From Microbispora hainanensis (GTDB lineage Bacteria > Actinomycetota > Actinomycetes > Streptosporangiales > Streptosporangiaceae): DNA of 64,000 nucleotides. This document shows positions 7,269 through 16,465 of this stretch, piece after piece. The notes below the pieces were generated by a model. It was not told the origin of the DNA. It made no database searches and was given only the letters and a program-made list of their open reading frames with translations. A program made the position numbers and the translations under genes. Location: assembly GCF_006874475.1 (NCBI RefSeq), contig NZ_VIRM01000011.1:62001-126000 (forward strand), in the 5' to 3' direction. The number at the start of each line of letters is the position of its first letter. The first letter of the stretch is position 1.

Positions 7269-7784
7269 GTGAACAGCCGTCTCGCACTCGCCGTCGCCGG
7301 GTGGCTGCTGGCCGCCGTCCTCGCCACCGGCACGGGTGTCGCCGTGCTCGGCCTGCTGGGCCGGCCGCTCACGGGGTCGGCGGAGCGGCTGATGACGGCC
7401 GAGGAGATCCGCGTCGCGCTCGCCCAGGACACACCGCTCGCCCAGGACACGCGGGGCGGCAGCCCCGGCGCGCCCTCCCCTGCCGCCGTCCCCTCCGATG
7501 ACGCCTCGGCAGGCCCGTCCGGCGTACGGACGCCGGGCGCCGCGCCCGCGACCTGGCGCAGGCTCGTCTCCACGGACGCGGGCAGCGTGATCGCCCGATG
7601 CGACGGCGAGCTGGTACGGCTCCAGTCGTGGACGCCTGCGCAGGGCTTCGAGGTGGACGACGTCGACCCGGGGCCGGACGACCGCGCCCGGGTGAAGTTC
7701 GAGTCGGACGAGGACCGGCTTGAGGTGGAGGTGCGCTGCTCCGGTGGGGTCCCGGTCCCCCGGATCACCCGGCACGACGGCTGA
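7269..7784 (+). CDS. Exported or membrane-anchored protein of unknown function
   Basis: The protein has 171 aa from a GTG at 7269. An N-terminal hydrophobic helix (about 5-30) is either an uncleaved anchor or a signal peptide. A low-complexity Ala/Pro/Ser linker follows. The C-terminal 70 residues form a small domain (TDAGSVIARCDGELVRLQSW and VKFESDEDRLEVEVRC) with two Cys and an acidic character. I have seen this layout in actinobacterial proteins linked to two-component systems but cannot name the family. It is divergent from the response regulator and shares the proposed TTAG box, so it is probably part of the same regulon as the PepSY protein. Its stop lies 75 bp from the convergent stop of dop. 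Confidence 0.75.
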   Translation: MNSRLALAVAGWLLAAVLATGTGVAVLGLLGRPLTGSAERLMTAEEIRVALAQDTPLAQDTRGGSPGAPSPAAVPSDDASAGPSGVRTPGAAPATWRRLVSTDAGSVIARCDGELVRLQSWTPAQGFEVDDVDPGPDDRARVKFESDEDRLEVEVRCSGGVPVPRITRHDG

Positions 7785-7858
7785 CCGGGAGACACCGGCC
7801 GACGTCGATCGCGGCGGCGTCCGGCCGGACCGTCGGTACCGGCGCCGCCGTGCCCCGG

Positions 7859-9376
7859 TCAGCCCTCGCCGGTGAGGGCGGCGACGAGGTCGGCGGCCGT
7901 ACGGCACCGGTCGAGCAGGTCGCCCACGTGCGCCTTGGTGCCGCGCAGCGGCTCCAGGGTCGGCACCCGCTGGAGCGACTCGCGGCCAGGGATGTCGAAG
8001 ATGACCGAGTCCCAGGACGCGGCGGCGACCGACTCGCTGTACTGCCGCAGGCACCGGCCGCGGAAGTAGGCCCGGGTGTCGGTGGGCGGCAGCTCGACCG
8101 CCCGCTCGATGTCCTCGTCGGTCACCAGGCGCTGCATGCGGCCCCTGGCGACCAGCCGGTTGTACAGGCCGCGGTCGGGACGGATGTCGGAATACTGCAG
8201 GTCGACCAGTTGCAGCCGCGGATGCGACCACGGCAGGTTGTCGCGGGTGCGGTAGCCCTCGAGGATCTCCAGCTTGGCGACCCAGTCGAGCTCCCGCGAC
8301 AGCTGCATCGGGTCCTCCGCGAGCCGGGTGAGCACCGACTCCCAGCGGTTGAGCACGTCCTTGGTGAGGTCGTCGACGCCCGAGCCGAAGCGGTCCTCGA
8401 CGTACTTGCGGGCCTGCTCCAGGTATTCCATCTGCAGCTGCACGGCGGTCATCTTCCGCCCGTTGCGCAGCGCGATCTCGTACTTGCAGGTCGGGTCGTG
8501 GGAGACCGCGCGCAGCGCCGCGACCGGCGACTCGGGGGTCAGGTCGATGGTGAGGAACCCCTCCTCGATCATCGCGAGGACCAGCGCCGTCGTGCCCAGC
8601 TTCAAATAAGTCGAAATTTCCGACATGTTGGCGTCGCCGATGATCACGTGCAGGCGGCGATACTTCTCCGGGTCGGCGTGCGGCTCGTCGCGGGTGTTGA
8701 TGATCGGCCGCTTGAGCGTGGTCTCCAGCCCGACCTCGACCTCGAAGAAGTCGGCCCGCTGGCTGATCTGGAAGCCCTCGCCGCGCGAGTCCTGGCCGAT
8801 GCCGACCTTGCCCGCGCCGCAGACGACCTGCCGCGACACGAAGAACGGCGTGAGGTGCCTGACGATGTCGGCGAACGGCGTCGCGCGGCGCATGAGGTAG
8901 TTCTCGTGGCACCCGTACGACGCGCCCTTGGCGTCGGTGTTGTTCTTGTAGAGCTGGATGGGGGCGTTGCCGGGCATGGCGGACGCCCGCACGGCGGCGT
9001 CGTACATCACCCGCTCGCCCGCCTTGTCCCAGATCACCGCGGCACGGGGGTTGGTGCACTCGGGCGTGGAGTATTCCGGGTGGGCGTGGTCGACGTAGAG
9101 GCGCGCGCCGTTGGTGAGGATCACGTTGGCGAGGCCGAGGTCCTCGTCGGTGAGCTGACTCTGATCGGCCACCTCACGGGCCAGGTCGAACCCTCGGGCA
9201 TCGCGGAGCGGGTTCTCCTCCTCGAAGTCCCACCGGGCCCGGCGAGCCCGGGCGGCCGACGCCGCCAGGTACGCGTTGACGACCTGTGAGGAGGTCACCA
9301 TCGCGTTCGCTCCCGGTTGACCTGGCACGGCGATGCCGTACTCGGTCTCGATGCCCATCACCCGCCGAACCGTCAT
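7859..9376 (-). CDS. dop: Dop, Pup deamidase/depupylase
   Basis: The protein has 505 aa. It belongs to the carboxylate-amine ligase-like family of Dop and PafA, related to glutamine synthetase. It deamidates the C-terminal Gln of Pup to Glu and removes Pup from tagged proteins. Visible marks are the ATP/metal-binding start [13 protein letters not shown], the [12 protein letters not shown] segment, and [19 protein letters not shown]. The start at ATG 9376 gives the N-terminus usual for streptomycete Dop; a GTG two codons upstream is an alternative. In most actinobacteria dop is followed by pup and the proteasome genes prcB and prcA; here it is followed by a convergent unrelated gene. ARC lies upstream on the same strand, separated by an acyltransferase gene. 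Confidence 0.95.
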   Translation of the reverse strand: MTVRRVMGIETEYGIAVPGQPGANAMVTSSQVVNAYLAASAARARRARWDFEEENPLRDARGFDLAREVADQSQLTDEDLGLANVILTNGARLYVDHAHPEYSTPECTNPRAAVIWDKAGERVMYDAAVRASAMPGNAPIQLYKNNTDAKGASYGCHENYLMRRATPFADIVRHLTPFFVSRQVVCGAGKVGIGQDSRGEGFQISQRADFFEVEVGLETTLKRPIINTRDEPHADPEKYRRLHVIIGDANMSEISTYLKLGTTALVLAMIEEGFLTIDLTPESPVAALRAVSHDPTCKYEIALRNGRKMTAVQLQMEYLEQARKYVEDRFGSGVDDLTKDVLNRWESVLTRLAEDPMQLSRELDWVAKLEILEGYRTRDNLPWSHPRLQLVDLQYSDIRPDRGLYNRLVARGRMQRLVTDEDIERAVELPPTDTRAYFRGRCLRQYSESVAAASWDSVIFDIPGRESLQRVPTLEPLRGTKAHVGDLLDRCRTAADLVAALTGEG

Positions 9377-9451
9377 TCGCACCCCGCCTGTATCAGGCCG
9401 TCGTAGTCATATACGAGCCTAGCCCTTTCTCTATGCCCTGCTACCGAACAG

Positions 9452-10750
9452 TTACGGCACAGATGCCTCGGGACTTTGCGCCGGAATAGCCCTCGTAGTC
9501 CGGGAGCTACCCCCGCCGCCCCGGGGGCGGGACCGCCGGAAGCGGTCGAGCAGGGCCCCCAGCCTGGCACGAAGCCAGCGCTGACCGGGTTTGTCGACCA
9601 TACGGTAGATCAGGTAGGCGAGCCCGATCGAGACCGCCATCGTGATCACGACCAGCGGCCACGGATCCACCACGTCCCGATATGCGGGGATCACGACGGC
9701 CGAGACCGTCTGGTGCACGAGATAGAGCGGATACGTGAGGGCCCCCAGGGTCACCAGGCGACGCCAGCGCACCCACCGCAACCAGCCGAGGGCGACCGCG
9801 GCCATCAGCAGATAGACGACGGTGATCGCGATGACGACGGCCTCCGGGGGCGCCGGGTAATGCTTGATGCCGACCAGGCGCACCCGCTCCCCCACGCGCT
9901 CCATGGCGGCGTACAGGGACATCCCGTAGCCGGCGGCGACCAGCAGCCACGGCATGAAGGCGCCGGAACGCGCGCCGAAGCGGTGGATCAGGAAGAAGGC
10001 CATGCCCGCGATGAAGTACGGCGCCTGCCGCGGCATGAAGACGAAGACGAGCGTCTCGTTCTGGGTGAGCTCGGCCAGCAGCGCCAGGCCGGACCAGGCC
10101 GCCAGGAACACCAGGCAGCGCCGCAGTGTGATCCCCACGAGGGAGAACAGCGCCACGAGGACGTAGAACCGCAGCTCCACCCAGAGGGACCAGAAGACGC
10201 CGCCGGCGTGGCCCACGCCGAACGCCCCCTGGAACATGGTCAGGTTGAGCAGATACTCGCCATCGCTGAGCTTGGGGTCGAACCCCGCGACCCCGCTGAA
10301 GCGGTACATGACGAAGATCATGAGTACGGCGAACCAGTACGCCGGATACAACCGCGACACCCGGGAGACCGCGAACTCGCCGACCGTGTGCCCCCAGACG
10401 CTCATCAGGATGACGAACCCGCTGATGAGGAAGAACAGCTCCACCCCGAGGATGCCCAGCGTGGTCAGGCGGGCGACCGGCTCGAACAGCTTGGTGGGGT
10501 ACTCGTCCCACAGCGACTTGCTGGCCGCCATGAAATGGAAGGACATGACGGCGAACGCGGCCACGAACCGAAGGACGTCGAGTTCGACCAGGCGGCGGCC
10601 CTTGGCGGCGGCGGCGCCCCGCGCCGGGGCCCTGTCCCGCGCCCTGTCCGGCGCCCTGTCCGGCGCCCTGTCCGGCGCGGCCGAGACCGGAGCGGACTGT
10701 CGCACGGGCCGTCCTGCCGGCTGTCTCACAGGCTGTCCCACAGCGGTCAT
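9452..10750 (-). CDS. Acyltransferase 3 family membrane protein
   Basis: The protein has 432 aa with ten or so transmembrane helices. The family signature is complete at the start (RRLVELDVLRFVAAFAVMSF followed by HF, with the catalytic His) and LGVELFFLISGFVI follows. These enzymes transfer acyl groups to sugars or lipids of the envelope, or to secondary metabolites; the substrate cannot be read from sequence. The first 50 residues are an Ala/Pro/Arg-rich extension with the unit DRAP repeated four times, encoded by a 12-bp DNA repeat. The gene sits between arc and dop on the same strand, 75 bp before dop, so dop could be transcribed with it. I see no functional reason for that link and suspect insertion into the pupylation locus. 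Confidence 0.9.
   Translation of the reverse strand: MTAVGQPVRQPAGRPVRQSAPVSAAPDRAPDRAPDRARDRAPARGAAAAKGRRLVELDVLRFVAAFAVMSFHFMAASKSLWDEYPTKLFEPVARLTTLGILGVELFFLISGFVILMSVWGHTVGEFAVSRVSRLYPAYWFAVLMIFVMYRFSGVAGFDPKLSDGEYLLNLTMFQGAFGVGHAGGVFWSLWVELRFYVLVALFSLVGITLRRCLVFLAAWSGLALLAELTQNETLVFVFMPRQAPYFIAGMAFFLIHRFGARSGAFMPWLLVAAGYGMSLYAAMERVGERVRLVGIKHYPAPPEAVVIAITVVYLLMAAVALGWLRWVRWRRLVTLGALTYPLYLVHQTVSAVVIPAYRDVVDPWPLVVITMAVSIGLAYLIYRMVDKPGQRWLRARLGALLDRFRRSRPRGGGGSSRTTRAIPAQSPEASVP
10628..10679 (-). repeat. 12-bp tandem repeat in the acyltransferase N-terminus
   Basis: The unit gccctgtccggc (plus strand) occurs about four times with small changes and encodes the DRAP/DRAR repeat of the acyltransferase. 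The copies are in frame. Confidence 0.65.
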
Positions 10751-10899
10751 CCGTGCGAGCCAAGAAAGATCATGCCTTCTTTGACGTGATCAGCCCGGGT
10801 TTCGGTTCCCTCAGATCACGATCGTTATCAATGGTCGCCTATGCCCCTCCTGTTGTTGCCCTCCCCACGTCCCCGCGCCGGAAAGGGCCTGAAACGCCG

Positions 10900-10935
10900 G
10901 AGGAGCGGCGCGACCCGCGGGTCGCGCCGCTCCTC
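10900..10935 (-). terminator. Perfect 17-bp inverted repeat after arc
   Basis: Left arm gaggagcggcgcgaccc (10900-10916) pairs fully with 10919-10935; only two bases lie between. It stands 30 bp after the arc stop codon. It fits a strong transcription end for arc, although no T-tract follows on the minus strand. It would separate arc from the acyltransferase and dop. Confidence 0.6.
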
Positions 10936-10965
10936 GATGGCGCCGGTCCGGCCGGAGCCGGGGTG

Positions 10966-12729
10966 TTACAGGTACTGACCGGTGTTGGCGACCGTGTCGA
11001 TCGACCGTCCGGCCTCGGTGCCCTGCTTGCCCTGCACGAGCGTGCGGATGTAGACGATCCGCTCGCCCTTCTTGCCGGAGATGCGGGCCCAGTCGTCGGG
11101 GTTGGTGGTGTTGGGCAGGTCCTCGTTCTCGGAGAACTCGTCCACGCAGGCGGCCAGCAGGTGCGAGATCCGCAGACCCTTCTGCCCGGTCTCCAGGAAC
11201 TCCTTGATGGCCATCTTCTTGCCCCGGTCCACGATGTTCTGGATCATGGCGCCGGAGTTGAAGTCCTTGAAGTAGAGGACCTCCTTGTCGCCGTTGGCGT
11301 AGGTCACCTCGAGGAAGCGGTTCTCCTCGCTCTCGGCGTACATCCGCTCGACGACCCGCTGGATCATCGCGGCGATCGTGCCCTCGCGGCTGCTGCCGTG
11401 CTCGGCCAGGTCGTCCGGGTGCAGCGGCAGGTCGCTGACGAGGTACTTCGAGAAGATGTCCTTCGCCGCCTCGGCGTCGGGCCGCTCGATCTTGATCTTG
11501 ACGTCCAGGCGGCCGGGCCGCAGGATCGCCGGGTCGATCATGTCCTCGCGGTTGGAGGCGCCGATGACGATGACGTTCTCCAGGCCCTCGACACCGTCGA
11601 TCTCCGAAAGGAGCTGGGGAACGATGGTGTTCTCGACGTCGGAGGACACACCGGAGCCGCGGGTGCGGAAGATCGAGTCCATCTCGTCGAAGAACACGAT
11701 CACCGGGGTGCCCTCGGACGCCTTCTCACGCGCCCGCTGGAAGACCAGGCGGATGTGCCGCTCGGTCTCGCCGACGTACTTGTTGAGAAGCTCCGGGCCC
11801 TTGATGTTGAGGAAGAAGCTCTTGCCCGACTGGCCGGTCTTCTCCGCGACCTGCTTGGCCAGGGAGTTGGCCACCGCCTTGGCGATGAGCGTCTTGCCGC
11901 AGCCGGGCGGGCCGTACAGCAGCACACCCTTCGGCGGGCGGAGCTTGTGCTCGCGGAACAGGTCGGCGTGCAGGTAGGGCAGCTCGATGGCGTCCCTGAT
12001 CTGCTCGATCTGCCGGCCGAGGCCGCCGATCTCCTCGTAGGAGATGTCGGGGACCTCTTCGAGGACGAGCTCCTCCACCTCCGACTTGGGGATGCGCTCG
12101 TAGACGTAGTTGGATCGGGGTTCGAGCAGGAGGGAGTCGCCGGCCCGCAGCGGCTGGTCCAGCAGCGAGTGGGCGAGCTTGACGACCCGCTCCTCGTCCG
12201 CGTGCGAGATGACGAGCGCGCGGTCGCCGCTCTCCAGCAACTCCTTGAGCATCACGATCTCGCCGACGTCCTCGTAGCCGAGGGCCTCGACGACGTTGAG
12301 CGCCTCGTTCAGCATGACCTCCTGGCCACGCTTGAGCGAGTCGACGTCGACCGCCGGGCTGACGTTCACGCGGAGCTTGCGCCCGCCCGTGAACACCTCG
12401 ATCGTGCCGTCATCCCTGGCTTCGAGGAAGACGCCGAATCCGGATGGCGGCTGCGCCAGCCGGTCGACCTCCTCCTTGAGGGCGACGATCTGGTCCCTGG
12501 CCTCCTTGAGGGTGGAGACCAAACGCTCGTTCTGGCTTGTGAGAGCGGCCACCTGAGCCTGTGCCTCGTGGAGGCGCTCCTCGATGACCCTGGCCTGCCG
12601 GGGAGACTCGGCCAGCTTCCGGCGCAACGCGGTGATCTCCTCTTGCAGGAAGGAGACCTGTGTTGTGAGATCCGCGACCTCCCGTTCGCGCTGCGCGGCT
12701 CGAGCCTCAGCGTCGTCGCGAGCTGCCAC
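10966..12729 (-). CDS. arc: ARC (Mpa), proteasomal AAA+ ATPase
   Basis: The protein has 587 aa. It is the ring-shaped unfoldase that recognises Pup-tagged proteins and feeds them to the 20S proteasome. In order: an N-terminal coiled coil (about 5-93) that binds Pup, two OB-fold domains (about 95-220), and an AAA+ module with Walker A GPPGCGKT (273-280), Walker [11 protein letters not shown], a sensor segment [19 protein letters not shown] and the arginine finger region. The C-terminus ends GQYL, the conserved motif that docks into the proteasome, so a 20S core is expected elsewhere in the genome. The GTG start is supported by AAGGAGGTGA eight bases upstream. trmI lies upstream on the same strand after a 205-bp gap with room for an own promoter. 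Confidence 0.96.
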   Translation of the reverse strand: MAARDDAEARAAQREREVADLTTQVSFLQEEITALRRKLAESPRQARVIEERLHEAQAQVAALTSQNERLVSTLKEARDQIVALKEEVDRLAQPPSGFGVFLEARDDGTIEVFTGGRKLRVNVSPAVDVDSLKRGQEVMLNEALNVVEALGYEDVGEIVMLKELLESGDRALVISHADEERVVKLAHSLLDQPLRAGDSLLLEPRSNYVYERIPKSEVEELVLEEVPDISYEEIGGLGRQIEQIRDAIELPYLHADLFREHKLRPPKGVLLYGPPGCGKTLIAKAVANSLAKQVAEKTGQSGKSFFLNIKGPELLNKYVGETERHIRLVFQRAREKASEGTPVIVFFDEMDSIFRTRGSGVSSDVENTIVPQLLSEIDGVEGLENVIVIGASNREDMIDPAILRPGRLDVKIKIERPDAEAAKDIFSKYLVSDLPLHPDDLAEHGSSREGTIAAMIQRVVERMYAESEENRFLEVTYANGDKEVLYFKDFNSGAMIQNIVDRGKKMAIKEFLETGQKGLRISHLLAACVDEFSENEDLPNTTNPDDWARISGKKGERIVYIRTLVQGKQGTEAGRSIDTVANTGQYL

Positions 12730-12934
12730 GCCCCGTCACCTCCTTCCCCGTCGAGAACGACTACTCAAGACCCTACCTATCTTGGCGCTGTACGTAACCT
12801 GGCCGGGCAGTGTTCGTGTAGTTACGTTGGGTGTTCGGCGTTTGATACCTTATGGACCGATTGTTCGGTTCACCATTAGGAACACACCCAAATGTTCCCG
12901 TGTCACGCGGCTTTGCCGGGTTGTGGCTGAATCG

Positions 12935-13798
12935 TCACACTTGTTCGATCCCCTCTCCGTACGCCCCCTTGGCGGGACGCCTGCGCCGCGGCGGGGGCGT
13001 GACGCCGTCCGCCATGCGACGGGCCATCACCAGAAACCCCGTGTGGCCGACCATCCGGTGGTCGGGCCGTACGGCGAGACCTTCGACATGCCAGTCGCGA
13101 ACCAGGGTCTCCCACGCGTGAGGCTCGGTGAAACTCCCGTGCTCCCGCAGTGTTTCCACGGTTCTGGACATCTGGGTCGTCGTCGCAACATAGCAGCAGA
13201 TAACTCCCCCAGGAGTAAGGGACTTCGCCGCCGCGTCAACGCACTCCCAAGGGGCGAGCATGTCGAGGATGACGCGATCCACGTCCGTCTCGTCCAGCGC
13301 GTCGACGAAGTCACCGACCACGAGACGCCACTGCCCCATCGGGCCGCCGAAGAACTTCTCGACGTTCTTGGTGGCCACCTCGGCGAAGTCGGCGCGCCGC
13401 TCATAGGAGGTGACCTTCCCCTCCGAGCCGACGGCGCGCAGCAGGAAGCAGGTGAGCGCGCCGGAGCCCACGCCGGCCTCGACCACCCGGGCGCCCGGGA
13501 AGATGTCGGCCATGGCGACGATCTGAGCCGCGTCCTTCGGGTAGACCACCGCGGCGCCGCGCGGCATCGACACCGCGTAGTCGGCGAGCAGGTGCCGGAA
13601 CGCCAGGTAGGCCGTGCCGCCGGAGGACCGCACCACGGACCCCTCGGGCTGTCCGATCAGGTCGTCATGCGGGATCGACCCCTTGTGCGTGTGGAAGACG
13701 CCGCCCTCTTTCAGCGTCACCGTGTGCCGCTTGTTCTTGGGGTCGGTGAGCTGGACCTGATCTCCGGCCTGGAACGGGCCGTGCCTGCGAAAACCCAT
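12935..13798 (-). CDS. trmI: tRNA (adenine-58-N1)-methyltransferase TrmI
   Basis: The protein has 287 aa. It methylates A58 in the T-loop of tRNA using S-adenosylmethionine, as a homotetramer. The N-terminal beta domain (GPFQAGDQVQLTDPKNKRHT) precedes a Rossmann domain with SAM motif VEAGVGSGALTCFLLRAVG and motif IV region DRVILDMLAPWE, which carries the conserved Asp. The start is the ATG at 13798; no clear ribosome site precedes it, while a TAGCCT hexamer stands about eight bases upstream. That layout fits a leaderless transcript, which is frequent in actinobacteria. In many actinomycetes this gene is the neighbour of arc, as here. Confidence 0.94.
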   Translation of the reverse strand: MGFRRHGPFQAGDQVQLTDPKNKRHTVTLKEGGVFHTHKGSIPHDDLIGQPEGSVVRSSGGTAYLAFRHLLADYAVSMPRGAAVVYPKDAAQIVAMADIFPGARVVEAGVGSGALTCFLLRAVGSEGKVTSYERRADFAEVATKNVEKFFGGPMGQWRLVVGDFVDALDETDVDRVILDMLAPWECVDAAAKSLTPGGVICCYVATTTQMSRTVETLREHGSFTEPHAWETLVRDWHVEGLAVRPDHRMVGHTGFLVMARRMADGVTPPPRRRRPAKGAYGEGIEQV

Positions 13799-13949
13799 GC
13801 GGAAAAGGCTAGTGCCGCGACCGACGAGATTCGCCCGCGCGGAGCGGTGTCCCGGGGGTGCTTCCTGGGCGGGCGGCAACGCGGCGGGGAGCGGCGGCGG
13901 CCGGGAAAAGACCTGGCCGGTGCGGAGTCGCTGCTGGTAACAATGTGAC

Positions 13950-15062
13950 ATGTTGCCCCAAGAGGCGATCCCCGCCGGGCCGGCCGTGCTGCGCCTGCCC
14001 GTCGAGGGGGATGCCGACCAGATCGCCCGAGCCTGCGCCGACCCCGAGATCGCCAGGTTCATCCCCTTCATCCCTTCCCCGTACACGCGGGACGACGCGC
14101 TGACGTGGATCACCAAGACCGTGCCCGCCACCTGGGAGAACGGCGGCGCCGACTTCGTCGTCGCCGATGCCGCCACGGACGAGGTGCTCGGCACCGCCGG
14201 GCTCAAGCCGCAGGACCGGTTCGGCGGGACGGAGGTGGGCTACTGGCTCGCGCCGTGGGCACGCGGGCGTGGCGTCGTCACGGCCGCCGTGCGGGCGCTG
14301 GCCGAACGGGCCTTCGCCCGGGGCGTCCCGCGGATCGAGCTGTACGCCGACGTGGAGAACGTCGCGAGCCAGCAGGTAGCCCTGCGGTGCGGCTTCGCCC
14401 ACGAGGGCGTGCTGCGCGGGGCCGGCGGTCCCCGGGACGGCACCCCTGCCGACCTCGCCGTGTTCGGGCGGCTGAGCACCGATCCCGGCGACCCGATCAC
14501 GCCCTTCCTGCCGTTCTTCCCCGGAGGGTTCCCCGGCGGCTCGCTCACCGACGGCGTCGTCCGGCTCACGCCGCTGACCACGGCCGACGCCGCCGACTAC
14601 TTTGCGCTGGCGTCCCTACCGGACGTGATCGACTCGTCGGTGCCGCCCGTGCCGCCGGAGTACGCAGGCAGCGAGGTCCTCTGCCGGTACGCCGGGCATC
14701 GATGGCTGACCGGCCAGCGGGCGGACATCGCCATCAGGGACGCGGCGACCGGCGAGTTCGCCGGGGAGATCCAGCTCACCGGCGTCGTCCCGCCGCTCGG
14801 CCAGGCGATGCTCGGCTACAGCCTCCGTCCGGAGTTCCGCGGCAGGGGCCTGGTGACGCGGGCGGTGGACCTGCTGGTCGAGTGGGCGTTCGCCAGCACG
14901 CCGCTGAGGCGGATCATCGCCGGGACCAACCCCGGCAACACGGCCTCCCAGCGCGTGCTCGAACGGGCGGGCTTCGTCCGGGAGCACCTCGTCAAGGGGC
15001 TGCTGCCCGGCCCCGGAGACACCCGGCTCGACGACATCCAGTGGGCGCGGACACGCCCCTGA
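13950..15062 (+). CDS. Tandem GNAT acetyltransferase (two RimJ/RimL-type domains)
   Basis: The protein has 370 aa made of two GNAT domains. Domain 1 (about 10-170) shows YWLAPWARGRGVVTAAVRAL and NVASQQVALRCGF; domain 2 (about 190-365) shows YSLRPEFRGRGLVTRAVDLL and NTASQRVLERAGFVRE. Both keep the acetyl-CoA pyrophosphate loop (R-G-R-G). These domains acetylate amino groups of proteins, amino acids or antibiotics; the substrate is not predictable. It diverges from trmI and ends before a terminator hairpin. Two acetyltransferase domains on one chain usually means one is catalytic and the other structural or binds a second substrate; the sequence does not tell which. Confidence 0.88.
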   Translation: MLPQEAIPAGPAVLRLPVEGDADQIARACADPEIARFIPFIPSPYTRDDALTWITKTVPATWENGGADFVVADAATDEVLGTAGLKPQDRFGGTEVGYWLAPWARGRGVVTAAVRALAERAFARGVPRIELYADVENVASQQVALRCGFAHEGVLRGAGGPRDGTPADLAVFGRLSTDPGDPITPFLPFFPGGFPGGSLTDGVVRLTPLTTADAADYFALASLPDVIDSSVPPVPPEYAGSEVLCRYAGHRWLTGQRADIAIRDAATGEFAGEIQLTGVVPPLGQAMLGYSLRPEFRGRGLVTRAVDLLVEWAFASTPLRRIIAGTNPGNTASQRVLERAGFVREHLVKGLLPGPGDTRLDDIQWARTRP

Positions 15063-15130
15063 GCGGAACGGACCTCCCGCGCCCGGATGCCGCCCGGAAC
15101 CCGGCACCCGAGCGCGGGCCGTCCGCGGCA

Positions 15131-15153
15131 CGGGACGCCCGCCGGGCGTCCCG
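15131..15153 (+). terminator. Hairpin between convergent genes
   Basis: Eleven bases cgggacgcccg (15131-15141) pair perfectly with 15143-15153. It lies 70 bp after the GNAT stop codon and 24 bp from the convergent stop of the aminotransferase gene, so it can serve both. Confidence 0.55.
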
Positions 15154-15176
15154 CCCACGCCCTTGAGGCCGGTCCC

Positions 15177-16400
15177 TCAGTCGGCTCCGTACGCGGCCCG
15201 CAGCTTGGCGAAGGCGGCGTCGGTGCCCTGGAGTGCCCGGTCGATCTCCTCGTCGGTGTGCGCGGCCGACAGGAACCAGTTGTGCCAGGGGTGGAGGTAG
15301 ACCCCCTCCTCCAGGCAGTGCCCGGCCCAGGCGATGCCCTTCTCCAGGGTCTCGTCGCCCTCGAAGGACAGCCACGGCACCTGCACCGGGCCGGTCTGGC
15401 GGACCACGAAGCCGTGCGCCCGTGCCTGGGCGGCGAGGCCCTCGCGCAGCCGGGTCCCGGCGCGGTGCATGAGCGCGGGGCCGTCGGTCTCGCGCAGGAT
15501 CTCGATCGTCGCCTTGGCGGCGGCCATGGCCGTCGCGGAGAACCAGAAGGAGCCCGTCGAGTAGAGCGTCTGGGCCGCCCCGCGCAGCGTGTCGGTCCCG
15601 GTGACCGCCGCGATGGGGAAACCGTTGGCCATCGCCTTGCTCCAGGCCGTCAGGTCGGGGCGCACGCCGAGCGGCTCCCACGAGCCGCGCAGGTCGAGCC
15701 GCCACCCGGCGCGTACGTCGTCGATGACCAGCGCCGCCCCGATCCGGTCGGCCAGCGCCCGCACGCCCCGGGCGAACTCCGCGTCGGCGTCCTCCTGGTC
15801 CTCGAACGAGTCGTGCTTGAACGGGGTGACGAGGATGGCGGCGACGTCGCCGTCCGCCTGGACCGCGGCGGCCTCGGCGCTCGCGAGGTCGTTGTAGGTG
15901 AACTGGATCGTGTCCGCCCGCTGGTTGGGGGTGACGCCGGACAGGCCGGGCGTGCACCAGGGGTCGGCGCCGTGGTAGGCGCCGTGGGCGACCAGCACCT
16001 TGGTGCGGCCCGTCGCCGCCCTGGCCACCATGAGGGCCTGGGTGGTGGCGTCGGTGCCGTTCTTGGAGAACATGGCCCAGTCGGCCGAGGGGATGAGGTC
16101 CACCAGCAACTCGGCGAGCTCCACCATGATCGGCCCGGGGCCGTTCAGGCAGTCGCCCTCCGCCTGCTGCGCGGCGGCGGCGGCCTCCACGCGCGGGTTG
16201 CGGTGGCCGACGATCATCGGCCCCCAGCTGCACATCAGGTCGACGTACGCACGGCCGTCGGCGTCCCACTGCCGGGCGCCCTCGGCGCGTACGAAGAACT
16301 GGGGGTAGCGGTCCCCGTGCAGGGCCGCGTTGAGGTGGCCGTACATGCCACCGGGGATGACCTTCGCGGCACGGGCCCGCAGGGAGGCGTCGAGGGACAT
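15177..16400 (-). CDS. Class III PLP aminotransferase, glutamate-1-semialdehyde aminomutase-like
   Basis: The protein has 407 aa. Class III fold marks are SKNGTDATTQALMVARAATG (cofactor phosphate loop), IDDVRAGWRLD (the Asp that binds the pyridine nitrogen) and TAWSKAMANGFPIAAV with the Schiff-base Lys. It is nearest to the HemL-like subgroup, but its context is a sugar-kinase operon, not haem synthesis, so it more likely transaminates an unusual keto or amino compound. The ATG at 16400 is chosen over a GTG at 16409 because AGGAG sits eight bases before the ATG and would overlap the GTG. It follows the PfkB gene on the same strand after 65 bp and is probably controlled by the divergent TetR protein. 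Confidence 0.87.
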   Translation of the reverse strand: MSLDASLRARAAKVIPGGMYGHLNAALHGDRYPQFFVRAEGARQWDADGRAYVDLMCSWGPMIVGHRNPRVEAAAAAQQAEGDCLNGPGPIMVELAELLVDLIPSADWAMFSKNGTDATTQALMVARAATGRTKVLVAHGAYHGADPWCTPGLSGVTPNQRADTIQFTYNDLASAEAAAVQADGDVAAILVTPFKHDSFEDQEDADAEFARGVRALADRIGAALVIDDVRAGWRLDLRGSWEPLGVRPDLTAWSKAMANGFPIAAVTGTDTLRGAAQTLYSTGSFWFSATAMAAAKATIEILRETDGPALMHRAGTRLREGLAAQARAHGFVVRQTGPVQVPWLSFEGDETLEKGIAWAGHCLEEGVYLHPWHNWFLSAAHTDEEIDRALQGTDAAFAKLRAAYGAD

Positions 16401-16465
16401 GGGCGGCACTCCTGGGATCGGGAAATCGGAGAGGTCGGGGGGCGGGGGCCGGGTGGGGAGCCGCG

